DNA of 7,569 nucleotides from JAAYEL01 sp964344625 (lineage in GTDB: Bacteria > Bacillota > Clostridia > Tissierellales > Peptoniphilaceae), in NCBI GenBank assembly GCA_964344625.1, contig CAYFNZ010000043.1, forward strand, positions 1 through 7,569, read 5' to 3'. Position 1 is the stretch's first letter; the number at the start of each line of letters is the position of its first letter. Shown one piece after another: positions 1 to 6,847 of the stretch. The position numbers were made by a program, and so were the translations under genes. Below the pieces are notes generated by a model that was given only the letters and a program-made list of their open reading frames with translations, did not search any database and was not told the origin of the DNA.

Positions 1-25
1 AGAGCTCTCTCAAGTCAGCTTTTAT

Positions 26-54
26 ATAATACTACTCGTAGATATTATTGTCAA
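26..54 (-). promoter_or_regulatory. Near-consensus leftward promoter overlapping the stop codon of the last operon gene
   Basis: On the minus strand a perfect -35 box TTGACA (54 to 49) is followed by a 17-base spacer and the -10 box TATTAT (31 to 26), which matches TATAAT in 5 of 6 bases. The TGA stop codon of the beta-lactamase-like gene (53-51) lies inside the -35 box. The start of transcription would fall near position 19, so the RNA would leave the window at its left edge within about 20 bases. The product it drives is therefore not visible. The boxes are directly seen; activity is inferred. Confidence 0.6.
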
Positions 55-1079
55 GTGTTTTTTAATAAAAAATATTCGTTTATCTTACGATCTAGCAAAT
101 CTCCCATTTCATTAAGGATTTTTGGGTCTGGCTTATCCATATATATACTATATATGTACTGGCTAGCACCCTTTATATATCCAAGATCATAATAATATTC
201 TTCATTTTCAATGTAATAGTTTTGATGTTCATCATTTACTATAAACTTGATAAAGGAACTTATTTCTTTTTTATTTGGCATTTCTGCTGTAAGATCCCTA
301 TAAGTATTCTTATACTTATTTAATTCTCTCGCAATATTTATAGTTTCTGATGTATTTAGAGTACCATTTTCTTTGTTAAGGTTGAACTCCCTTTTAAGAA
401 AACTATCAAATTTCATCTTAGTCTTATCACTTATTAGCCTTCTAAGCATATTTTCTGCAGTTTGATCATTTTTAGCTAATGATAATTTCATTATTTCTTT
501 AATATCAAATGTTAGCCCTACTGATTTTTTACTAAAATATGAGGAGGATTCACTTAAATCTCCTTCTAGGACTGAAACTTTTTCATCTGAGCCTATTGTT
601 TTATTTTCTATCATCCTCATAACCGACATATTTACTAGTAAATTATCAATTTGAGAGTATTTTCTTTTATTTTTATCATTTAGTCCAAACTTATTACCAG
701 TTTCCAAGGCTATTATACTTATAGATAAATCATCTGTCTTTACTTTCTTATCAGATAAGTATTGTTTTAGAACTAGGGATAGGTACTTATCAAAAGTCAT
801 CTCGGTCATGTCATTCCACCTATAAAAGTCTTTTTCTATATACTTTTGACCTATTTCATAGTTGTTGTCCATTATGAAGTTTTGGTTGACATGGTTCATT
901 CTTTTTAAATGCGACGATGCTATTGTATACCTTCCTCTATAGGCAGAGGTAAAATTATCCCTTCTTCTCCTTTTGATTAATACAAATGAAATGATTAATA
1001 GAAATATAAGTATAATTACAAGTATTAGCTTACTTTTTGATGATTTCTTTTTTCTTTTAGCTTTTTCTTTTCTTTCCAT
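51..1079 (-). CDS. Membrane-anchored class A beta-lactamase-like protein lacking catalytic motifs (predicted pseudoenzyme)
   Basis: This 342-residue protein has a very basic N-terminus (about residues 2-17), one hydrophobic helix (about 18-35) and then an Arg-rich stop (36-40). This suggests a single-pass anchor; with Arg/Lys on both sides, the orientation of the rest is not certain. Residues about 117-340 follow the layout of class A beta-lactamase/PBP-like serine hydrolases: a strand with a turn (SIIALETGNKFGLND), the helix that should start with SxxK, the segment NDQTAENML at 204-212 (usually SDNTAANLL), NTSETINIARELN (242-254, usually D-T-T-T-P then A-x-x-L), and DLG at 298-300 where KTG is expected. 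The SxxK helix begins YSQIDN (141-146), which has no Ser-x-x-Lys in any sensible register. SDN has become NDQ, and no ExxLN is seen. Hydrolase activity is therefore unlikely; a binding, sensing or scaffold role at the envelope is possible. It is last in the leftward operon, 14 bp after msrAB, with only a weak ribosome site (GAG). Fold assignment is moderately sure, function unknown. Confidence 0.7.
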   Translation of the reverse strand: MERKEKAKRKKKSSKSKLILVIILIFLLIISFVLIKRRRRDNFTSAYRGRYTIASSHLKRMNHVNQNFIMDNNYEIGQKYIEKDFYRWNDMTEMTFDKYLSLVLKQYLSDKKVKTDDLSISIIALETGNKFGLNDKNKRKYSQIDNLLVNMSVMRMIENKTIGSDEKVSVLEGDLSESSSYFSKKSVGLTFDIKEIMKLSLAKNDQTAENMLRRLISDKTKMKFDSFLKREFNLNKENGTLNTSETINIARELNKYKNTYRDLTAEMPNKKEISSFIKFIVNDEHQNYYIENEEYYYDLGYIKGASQYIYSIYMDKPDPKILNEMGDLLDRKINEYFLLKNT

Positions 1080-1093
1080 CTTAGCATCTCAGC

Positions 1094-2023
1094 TTATTCT
1101 ACTTTATCTATATAGGCTCCATAGCCTTCTTCTTCCATCTTTTCAAGAGGAATAAATCTTAGACTTGCTCCGTTTATACAGTATCTTAGCCCCCCTTTTT
1201 CTTCTGGTCCATCATTGAATACATGTCCTAGGTGGGAGTCGGCATTTTTACTTCTTACCTCTACCCTGGTTCTACCTGTTAAAAAATCATCTTCAAAGTA
1301 GTTTATGTTTTTTTCTATTGGCTTACTAAATGATGGCCATCCACAACCAGCATTGAATTTATCTGTGGATGAGAATAAGGGCTCTCCTGAAATGATATCT
1401 ACGTATATTCCTTTTTCATAGAAATTATCGTACTCACTAGTAAATGGTAGTTCTGTCTTGTTTTCTTGGGTGACTTGGTATTGTAGTTCGGTCAGTTCTT
1501 CTTTTAATTTAGTGGTGTCTTTTTTTTCTTCTGCTGCATCTTCTGCTAATGAAAGGTCTACATGGCAGTAGCCGCCAGGATTTTTTTCTAAGTATTTTTG
1601 GTGGTATTCTTCTGCCGCAAAAAAGTTTTTAAGGGGAAGATTTTCAACTTGAATCTTCTTTGTGTATTTTTCTTGGTTGTCCCTTATATATAAAGAGACA
1701 ATTTCCTTATCCCATGGGTTTGTTGAATAAACACCTGTCCTATATTGGCTTCCAACATCAGCTCCTTGTTTATTAAATGATGTAGGATCAATAATCCTAA
1801 AAAGTTGGTCTAATACTTGATTTAAGTGAATTACCTGGTCATCATAAATCACTTTTACAGTTTCAGCAAAGCCTGTTTTGCCACTACATACTTGTTCATA
1901 GGTAGGATTATCAATCGTTCCATTGGCATAACCTACTTCAGTTTCTAAGATTCCATTTAATTTATCAAAAAATGCTTGGACGCCCCAAAAGCATCCACCT
2001 GCAAGATATATTGTTTTTTCCAT
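1094..2023 (-). CDS. msrAB: Fused peptide methionine sulfoxide reductase MsrA-MsrB
   Basis: This enzyme repairs oxidised methionine in proteins: the MsrA half reduces the S-epimer of methionine sulfoxide and the MsrB half the R-epimer. MsrA spans about residues 3-158 with the nucleophile Cys11 in GGCFWG and a likely resolving Cys153 in GGYCHVDL. A charged linker follows (about 159-188). MsrB spans about 189-300 with GCGWPSF (Cys227, likely resolving), the HLGHVF motif (264-269) and catalytic Cys282 in RYCING. The MsrB half has VDIISGEPLF where zinc-binding forms carry a CxxC, so it belongs to the zinc-free type common in MsrAB fusions. There is no signal peptide, so it is probably cytosolic and recycled by thioredoxin. 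The length of 309 is normal for the fusion. The start is well set by GGAGG four bases upstream of ATG. It lies 21 bp behind the J-domain gene, fitting a stress/protein-quality operon. Confidence 0.96.
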   Translation of the reverse strand: MEKTIYLAGGCFWGVQAFFDKLNGILETEVGYANGTIDNPTYEQVCSGKTGFAETVKVIYDDQVIHLNQVLDQLFRIIDPTSFNKQGADVGSQYRTGVYSTNPWDKEIVSLYIRDNQEKYTKKIQVENLPLKNFFAAEEYHQKYLEKNPGGYCHVDLSLAEDAAEEKKDTTKLKEELTELQYQVTQENKTELPFTSEYDNFYEKGIYVDIISGEPLFSSTDKFNAGCGWPSFSKPIEKNINYFEDDFLTGRTRVEVRSKNADSHLGHVFNDGPEEKGGLRYCINGASLRFIPLEKMEEEGYGAYIDKVE

Positions 2024-2044
2024 CTGTCCTCCGCACTAATTAAT

Positions 2045-2851
2045 TTAACCTTTTATTTCCTTATATCTTTTTATATTTTCTTCTGACAAGAATTCATAAG
2101 CCGAAGATACTTCTTTAAATTTATCTGCAGCGCCTGGATCCTTGTTAATATCTGGGTGATATTTCTTCGCAAGTTTTCTATATTGTAATTTAACCTGATA
2201 AATGTCTGTGTCTGGTGAAAGGTCCAGAACTCTACATGCATTTTCATATTGGTTCACAAAGTCTGAATAAGGGTTATAGGCTCCTCTTCCGCCTTGGTAG
2301 GACCCGTCCCCATTTTGATAGCCACCTTGGTAAGAGCCATATCCACTTTGACCTTGTCTGAAAAATTCTTCGAAAGTTTTTCTCCAGTATTCTTCTTGAG
2401 CTCTTTGTCTTTCTTCTTGAGCCCTCCTAAATGCTTCTTCTCTCCTTCTTCTTTCATCATCTTCTTGTCTCTTATATTTATCAGAGTAGTGAGAAAATGA
2501 GCCTCTAGAGTTCTTATTTAATCTATAGTAGTCTGCGTTATCGTATAGGGTTTCTGTTGAAATATACCTAAAATATTTCAAGGCAGACACCGCCCTAGTT
2601 CCCAAAAATGGGAGTATCAGCAAGACTAAGATAATCAAGAATAAGGTCGTACCAAAGGGTGTGAGCAAAAATAGTAGCATAGGCGGAAATGCAATAGATA
2701 TAAATACTATCACTAATATTAAGGGCATAAATAGCCTTCTTAACTCCGAACCTATATTAACTATAAAATCAACTATGATAATAAGCATTTTAAGGAGCCA
2801 ATCTACAGCCCTTGCAATGCCAAATAAGATATTTCCCCAAATCTTTTTCAT
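2045..2851 (-). CDS. Membrane protein with C-terminal DnaJ (J) domain
   Basis: This 268-residue protein has an N-terminal hydrophobic part: an amphipathic or membrane segment at about 10-33 and two strongly hydrophobic stretches at about 41-63 and 67-86. Then comes a highly charged, probably helical region (about 124-160, rich in Arg/Glu/Gln), a Gly-Tyr-Gln-Ser segment with GSYQGG twice (172-177 and 183-188), and a J domain at about 201-268 with the HPD triad at 232-234. J domains stimulate the ATPase of DnaK/Hsp70, so this protein probably recruits DnaK to the membrane; the client is unknown. The Gly-rich and zinc-finger regions of true DnaJ are absent and the J domain is at the C-terminus, so it should not be called dnaJ. 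It starts 2 bp after the ABC transporter stop with no visible Shine-Dalgarno site (upstream bases are GATAAATTAAAA), which suggests translation by coupling. The next Met (residue 22) has no better ribosome site, so the first ATG is kept. Confidence 0.88.
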   Translation of the reverse strand: MKKIWGNILFGIARAVDWLLKMLIIIVDFIVNIGSELRRLFMPLILVIVFISIAFPPMLLFLLTPFGTTLFLIILVLLILPFLGTRAVSALKYFRYISTETLYDNADYYRLNKNSRGSFSHYSDKYKRQEDDERRRREEAFRRAQEERQRAQEEYWRKTFEEFFRQGQSGYGSYQGGYQNGDGSYQGGRGAYNPYSDFVNQYENACRVLDLSPDTDIYQVKLQYRKLAKKYHPDINKDPGAADKFKEVSSAYEFLSEENIKRYKEIKG

Positions 2852-2853
2852 TT

Positions 2854-4632
2854 TTAATTTATCGCATGACTGTCAACTGAATTATACAAGTTGTAGTAAA
2901 CTCCTCTTTTTGCTAGGAGGTCTTCATGCTTTCCTTTCTCTTCAATTCCTTTATCTGTAAGTATTATGATTTCATCTGAATTTATTATCGTAGATAGCCT
3001 ATGGGCGATTGTGATGGTTGTTCTTCCTTGAGATAGTCTTTCCAAAGAATTTTGAACTAACTTTTCACTTTTATTGTCTAGGGCAGATGTTGCCTCATCA
3101 AGAATTAGAATAGGTGGGTTTTTCAAGAATACCCTGGCTATACTGATTCTTTGTTTTTGGCCACCTGAAAGCTTCACTCCCCTTTCTCCGACATAGGTAT
3201 CGATGCCATTTGGAAGGTCATCAATAAATTCTATAGCACCCGCAAGCTCTGCCGCTTTTATTACTTCAGAATCACTTGCATCTGCCTTACCATAACGAAT
3301 GTTATCGGCTATAGTTCCACTAAAAAGATAAACATCTTGATGAACAATTCCGATGTTATTTCTTAATGAATGGAGCCTAATGTCTCTAACATCTATCCCG
3401 TCTATTGTGATTGATCCCTTGTCTACTTCATAAAATCTTGGTATCAAATTGGTAAGAGTGGTTTTTCCTCCACCTGAAGGTCCGACTAGGGCCACTTTTT
3501 TTCCTGATTCAATTACTAGATCAATTCCATCAAGTACAGTTTTCTTGTCATCTTTTTCATTATATGAAAATGTTACATCATCAAAAACTATTTGGCCTTT
3601 AACATCTTCTAGGTCAATAGCATTGTCCCTGTCCTTTATCTCTGGCTCTGTATCCATAATTTCAACAAATCTTTCAATGCCTGTCATTCCTCTTTCGAAA
3701 ATTTCAGAAAAGTCCACTATCCTGATAACCGTATTTAACAGCGATGTCGTATACATTATATACATTACAAAATCACCAGGCTTGATTGAACCCTTTATTA
3801 GAAGGTTTCCGCCGACAACTAGGACTACCATGTACATGCAAGCATCTAAAAATCTTGTTATCATATGGAATTTTGCAAGAACAGTGTAAAATGATTTTTT
3901 AATATCTAAGAACCTGTGGTTGTTTATTTCAAACTTTTCAAGTTCCATATCCTCATTGGCAAAGGACCTGATAACTTTAATCCCCAATAAGGAATCTTCT
4001 ATGCCAGCATTTATCTCTCCAATTTGATGTCTTTGGTCCTTCTGAGTCTTTCTCATCCTGGTCCTTACTTTCTTTGTTAGAACCATCATCAATGGAAGCA
4101 TTACAAACATCAAGAGAGTAAGTGAAATATTTATTCTTACTAAAACTATAAAAGATATAGTAATCTTCACAGCTGCTGATAGCATTTCTTCCGGAAAATG
4201 GTGGGAAAACTCTGTAACATCAAACAAGTCTGTGGTAACTCTTGCAATGAGCTGACCAATTTTCGTATTCGAGAAAAATTCGTCATCTAAAATCTGAACA
4301 TGGGTAAAGACATCCCTTCTCATGTCTTTTTCTATCATAGCTCCCATGATGTGGCCCCATTTTTGCATGAAAAATGATGCGAATATTTCTATTGACTTAA
4401 GTCCAAGATAAAGCAAGGATATAGTCAATAAAAATCTAAAGCTTAATACTTCAGTATCTGATGTTGCCTTATTAGTAATCGTTCCAATTATGATTGGTAA
4501 GGTTAATTCTGATACAATCGTAAAGATTGAAGCTGACATGTCAGCAAAAAATATTTTCTTGTAGGGCTTATAGTAGGGCAAAAAGCGCCCTAATAAGTCT
4601 TTGTTTGATTTTCTGTTATTATCCTTGTACAT
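2854..4632 (-). CDS. ABC exporter half-transporter (fused TMD-NBD, BmrA/LmrA/MsbA type)
   Basis: This 592-residue protein has an N-terminal six-helix exporter membrane domain (hydrophobic stretches at about 28-50, 65-88, 150-165, 168-186, 262-280 and 284-305) and a C-terminal ATPase domain from about 345. The ATPase motifs are complete: Walker A GPSGGGKT (384-391), Q-loop Gln432, signature LSGGQKQR (488-495), Walker B ILILD (508-512) with catalytic Glu513, D-loop SALD (516-519) and switch His544. Because all catalytic residues are present and no partner half-transporter is adjacent, it most likely works as a homodimer with two active ATP sites. The substrate cannot be told from sequence; relatives export lipids, drugs or peptides. 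ATG is preceded by AAGGAG five bases upstream, and the start lies just behind a good promoter. It is first in the leftward operon, followed after 2 bp by the J-domain gene. A symbol is not given because the substrate family is unresolved. Confidence 0.93.
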   Translation of the reverse strand: MYKDNNRKSNKDLLGRFLPYYKPYKKIFFADMSASIFTIVSELTLPIIIGTITNKATSDTEVLSFRFLLTISLLYLGLKSIEIFASFFMQKWGHIMGAMIEKDMRRDVFTHVQILDDEFFSNTKIGQLIARVTTDLFDVTEFSHHFPEEMLSAAVKITISFIVLVRINISLTLLMFVMLPLMMVLTKKVRTRMRKTQKDQRHQIGEINAGIEDSLLGIKVIRSFANEDMELEKFEINNHRFLDIKKSFYTVLAKFHMITRFLDACMYMVVLVVGGNLLIKGSIKPGDFVMYIMYTTSLLNTVIRIVDFSEIFERGMTGIERFVEIMDTEPEIKDRDNAIDLEDVKGQIVFDDVTFSYNEKDDKKTVLDGIDLVIESGKKVALVGPSGGGKTTLTNLIPRFYEVDKGSITIDGIDVRDIRLHSLRNNIGIVHQDVYLFSGTIADNIRYGKADASDSEVIKAAELAGAIEFIDDLPNGIDTYVGERGVKLSGGQKQRISIARVFLKNPPILILDEATSALDNKSEKLVQNSLERLSQGRTTITIAHRLSTIINSDEIIILTDKGIEEKGKHEDLLAKRGVYYNLYNSVDSHAIN

Positions 4633-4652
4633 TTCAACTCCTTAGTTATAAT
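4625..4652 (+). promoter_or_regulatory. Candidate promoter of the rightward SDR-murT-gatD operon
   Basis: A perfect TATAAT (4647-4652) is preceded, after a 16-base spacer, by TTGTAC (4625-4630), which matches TTGACA only in the first three bases. Transcription would begin near 4659, about 40 bases before the SDR start codon. Its -10 box abuts head to head with the -10 box of the leftward promoter, forming the 12-bp perfect palindrome TATAATATTATA (4647-4658). The weak -35 makes this less certain than the leftward promoter. Confidence 0.5.
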
Positions 4653-4681
4653 ATTATATATAAAATAATTGCAATTAACAA
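4653..4681 (-). promoter_or_regulatory. Promoter of the leftward ABC-J domain-msrAB-bla-like operon
   Basis: On the minus strand TTGTTA (4681 to 4676, 4 of 6 matches to TTGACA) is followed by a 17-base spacer and a perfect TATAAT (4658 to 4653). Transcription would start near 4646, giving a leader of about 14 bases that just holds the AAGGAG ribosome site (4643-4638) before the ATG at 4632. The perfect palindrome TAATTGCAATTA (4666-4677) lies in the spacer and touches the -35 box, a possible operator. Boxes are seen; use is inferred. Confidence 0.7.
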
Positions 4682-4687
4682 TTTATC

Positions 4688-4694
4688 TGGAGGA
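4688..4694 (+). promoter_or_regulatory. Ribosome binding site that fixes the SDR start at 4699
   Basis: TGGAGGA ends four bases before ATG at 4699. The reading frame stays open upstream to a TTG at 4669, but that codon lacks a ribosome site. Starting at 4699 puts the protein start at MRKTVLITGAS, the usual beginning of this family. Confidence 0.85.
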
Positions 4695-4698
4695 TTTA

Positions 4699-5433
4699 AT
4701 GAGAAAAACCGTTCTAATTACCGGCGCTTCAAGAGGTATTGGTAGGGCTACTGCCCTATTGCTTGACGATACAAGCCTCAACGTTGCTATAAACTACAAG
4801 AAAGAGGAAGAAAAGGCTCAAGAAGTTGTCACAATTCTTAGAGATAGGGGCTTAAATGCTATAGCAGTCCAAGCTGATATTTCAGACTTTGGCCAAGTAG
4901 AAAAAATGTTTAGCACAATTGAGGAAACCTTTGGTAGTGTTGACATACTTGTAAATAATGCTGGCATTTCTTCAATGAGTCAATGTCAAGATGTAAGTCT
5001 AGAATCTTGGAGAGATACCTTCAAGACAAATGTTGACGGTCTTTTTCATTGTACCAAATTAGCTATACCCAATATGATCTCTAATAAATATGGGATAATA
5101 GTAAACATCGCCTCTATTTGGGGCCAAACAGGGGCCCCTATGGAATCCCATTACGGGGCAAGCAAGGGTGCTGTAATCGCATATACCAAGTCTCTTGCAA
5201 GGGAACTTGGCCCATCAAATATAAGGGTCAATGCCGTTTCTCCTGGTTGCATTGAAACAGATATGTTAAATGGTGTTTCTAAAAGAGCCCTAGAAGCCTT
5301 CGCCCAAGAAGTTCCTCTTGGAAGACTAGGCAAAGCCGAAGAAGTTGGTCAAGTTATTAAATTCTTAATCTCTGATCAAGCTTCTTACATAACAGGACAA
5401 GTAATAAATGTTAATGGTGGATATTTAGATTAA
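4699..5433 (+). CDS. Short-chain dehydrogenase/reductase, probably EF-P 5-aminopentanone reductase (YmfI-like) or FabG-like
   Basis: This is a 244-residue classical SDR using NAD(P)H. It has the cofactor motif TGASRGIG (8-15), Asp60 before ISD, NNAG (86-89) and the full catalytic set Asn111, Ser139, Tyr152 and Lys156 (YGASK), and it ends with the usual ITGQVINVNGG. The segment around the active site reads SIWGQTGAPMESHYGASK. The SIWG...GA...E-x-HY pattern resembles, from memory, the YmfI group that reduces 5-aminopentanone on the modified lysine of elongation factor P, rather than fatty-acid-cluster FabG. No fab genes are nearby, which fits. FabG-type 3-oxoacyl-ACP reductase remains the fallback annotation. 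It is first in the rightward unit, 46 bp before the MurT-like gene; that gap holds no hairpin and no clear promoter, so co-transcription is likely. A functional tie to the MurT/GatD pair is not evident. Confidence 0.9.
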   Translation: MRKTVLITGASRGIGRATALLLDDTSLNVAINYKKEEEKAQEVVTILRDRGLNAIAVQADISDFGQVEKMFSTIEETFGSVDILVNNAGISSMSQCQDVSLESWRDTFKTNVDGLFHCTKLAIPNMISNKYGIIVNIASIWGQTGAPMESHYGASKGAVIAYTKSLARELGPSNIRVNAVSPGCIETDMLNGVSKRALEAFAQEVPLGRLGKAEEVGQVIKFLISDQASYITGQVINVNGGYLD

Positions 5434-5479
5434 ATTGATTTTGCTTTAATTAGTAAAAATAAAAATTGAAAGGAAAAAA

Positions 5480-6847
5480 ATGAACTTACAAACAAGATTT
5501 GCAATTTTTACCGCTAAGTCAACAAAGGCTTTTATGCAGCTTTTGAAAAAACAAGCTACACTTTTTCCAGGACATTTAGCGGAAAAAATAGATAAAGATA
5601 TACTAAAAAATATTGATACTCCAAAAACAATTTATGGAGTAACTGGCACAAATGGAAAAACTACTACTTCCAATTTGATAGCTGATATCTTAGATATATT
5701 AGATGTTTCATATACTTCTAATAGGATTGGCTCAAATGTCAAAGGCGGTATAGTAACCAGCCTTATAAATAGTAATAAACTATTTGGCGGAAACTACAAA
5801 CAAGCAGCCGTTCTGGAAATTGATGAACTTTGGTCTAGAGAAATTCTAAAAGATTTAGACCTCACAAGTCTTACAATTACAAACTTATTCCAAGACTCAT
5901 ACGAGAGAAATGCTAATATATTTTATATCAAAAGAAGACTAGAGCAAGCGATTAAGCCCAATACTAAACTTATTTTGAATGCTTCTGATCCCATATCTTC
6001 AGATTTAAATTTAGACAATGAAAAAATTTATTATGATGTAATGAACATTTTCAATGACGAGGAGAGGAAATCTTCTAGGATAAATGACATGATATACTGT
6101 CCAAAATGCGGGTCAAAAATTGAATGGCATTTCAATAGATACCACCACCTAGGTTCTTTCTCATGCCCTAGTTGTGGTTTCACTAACCATAAGGCAGACT
6201 ATCTTGTTGAGTCATTTAATGAAACTAATAACACAATAATTGTAAATGAAAGAGGAAATAGAGTTGAGCTTCCTATTATTCAAAAAGTAATAGAGAGCGT
6301 ATATAATCAAGTTGCAGTGTACGCCACCTTAAGGGAGGCTGGATATTCATCTCAAGATTTAGCTAATGCTATGTCCGAGATTAAAATCATAGAATCCAGA
6401 TATTTAACTGAACATGAAGGAAATAAAGAAATAGTCAGTCTTGTTCAAAAAGGCTATAATCCAGTTTCTATTTCAAGACTTTTCGACAATATTTCAAAAT
6501 ATGATAGCAAGAATAAGACCATTATCAGCCTTTCACAAAACCTTGAGTCAAAATACCTTGACCATAGGAGTCCTGGTTGGGCATGGTCAGTTGATTTTCA
6601 ATATATAAAAAATAAAGTAGATAAAATAATTGTTTTATCAAGGCATTATCCAGAAATTTACTTAGCTATGATTATGGCAGGCTTGGATAAGGATAAGATT
6701 ATCTTGGCAGAGGATGAAGAGGATATTATTAATCACATTGACTTTTCAAAAGAAGAGACCATTTTCATAACCCACGATATAGAAAAAGAAAATATCGCCC
6801 AAGGCAAGTTAATTTCTGATTTGATTAAAGAGAAAGCGAGCAAATAG
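5480..6847 (+). CDS. murT: MurT-like Mur ligase family protein (divergent lipid II isoglutaminyl synthase subunit)
   Basis: This 455-residue protein has the MurT architecture. An N-terminal segment is followed by a Mur ligase central domain with P-loop GTNGKT (56-61), EIDE (113-116, likely metal/nucleotide site), TNLFQDSYER (134-143, usually T-N-x-F-R-D-Q-L-D-R) and NASDP (167-171). Inserted is a Zn-ribbon with Cys207, Cys210, Cys229 and Cys232 and the typical Y-x-H-L-G between the pairs, then VYNQVAVYA (274-282) and the C-terminal DUF1727-type domain. In canonical MurT this enzyme activates the D-isoglutamate carboxylate of lipid II with ATP and amidates it with ammonia from GatD. Differences are notable: the motif usually like DGRDxSWxWD reads DHRSPGWAWS (361-370), keeping the first Asp but replacing the next two by Ser, and the usual KNP(A/V)G region reads QKGYNPVSIS. 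AAAGGA lies five bases before ATG. The stop overlaps the next start by one base. MurT family is near certain; the amidation reaction is less so because of the partner's defects. Confidence 0.9.
   Translation: MNLQTRFAIFTAKSTKAFMQLLKKQATLFPGHLAEKIDKDILKNIDTPKTIYGVTGTNGKTTTSNLIADILDILDVSYTSNRIGSNVKGGIVTSLINSNKLFGGNYKQAAVLEIDELWSREILKDLDLTSLTITNLFQDSYERNANIFYIKRRLEQAIKPNTKLILNASDPISSDLNLDNEKIYYDVMNIFNDEERKSSRINDMIYCPKCGSKIEWHFNRYHHLGSFSCPSCGFTNHKADYLVESFNETNNTIIVNERGNRVELPIIQKVIESVYNQVAVYATLREAGYSSQDLANAMSEIKIIESRYLTEHEGNKEIVSLVQKGYNPVSISRLFDNISKYDSKNKTIISLSQNLESKYLDHRSPGWAWSVDFQYIKNKVDKIIVLSRHYPEIYLAMIMAGLDKDKIILAEDEEDIINHIDFSKEETIFITHDIEKENIAQGKLISDLIKEKASK

Noticed and set aside
1..50. Intrinsic terminator for the leftward operon (AGAGCTCT at 1-8, CTAC-GA-GTAG at 31-40)
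   Set aside because: The inverted repeats are only 4 bp per arm and none is followed by a T run in the transcribed direction; no convincing terminator is present.
1094..2023. Loss of zinc site in the MsrB half as a defect
   Set aside because: The CxxC pairs are absent in many active MsrB domains, and the catalytic Cys282 and likely resolving Cys227 are present, so this is a normal variant.
2254..2500. Open frames on both strands inside the J-domain gene
   Set aside because: They are rich in low-complexity Lys/Glu or Ser/Phe, overlap a well-supported gene and have no recognisable motif; they are shadows of the charged coding region.
3449..3889. 146-codon open frame opposite the ABC exporter
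   Set aside because: It lies wholly antisense to the ATPase-encoding part of a clear gene and shows no family motif or ribosome site.
4669..4698. Ten-residue N-terminal extension of the SDR starting at TTG 4669
   Set aside because: There is no ribosome site before the TTG, whereas TGGAGGA precedes the ATG at 4699, and family members begin right before TGASRGIG.
5434..5479. Separate promoter or terminator between the SDR and murT genes
   Set aside because: TTGATT at 5435 has no -10 box at proper distance and there is no hairpin, so the three plus-strand genes are read as one unit.
5480..6847. Annotation of the Mur ligase as MurE/MurC or FolC
   Set aside because: The internal four-Cys Zn-ribbon and the C-terminal DUF1727-type domain, with an adjacent GatD-like gene, identify MurT instead.
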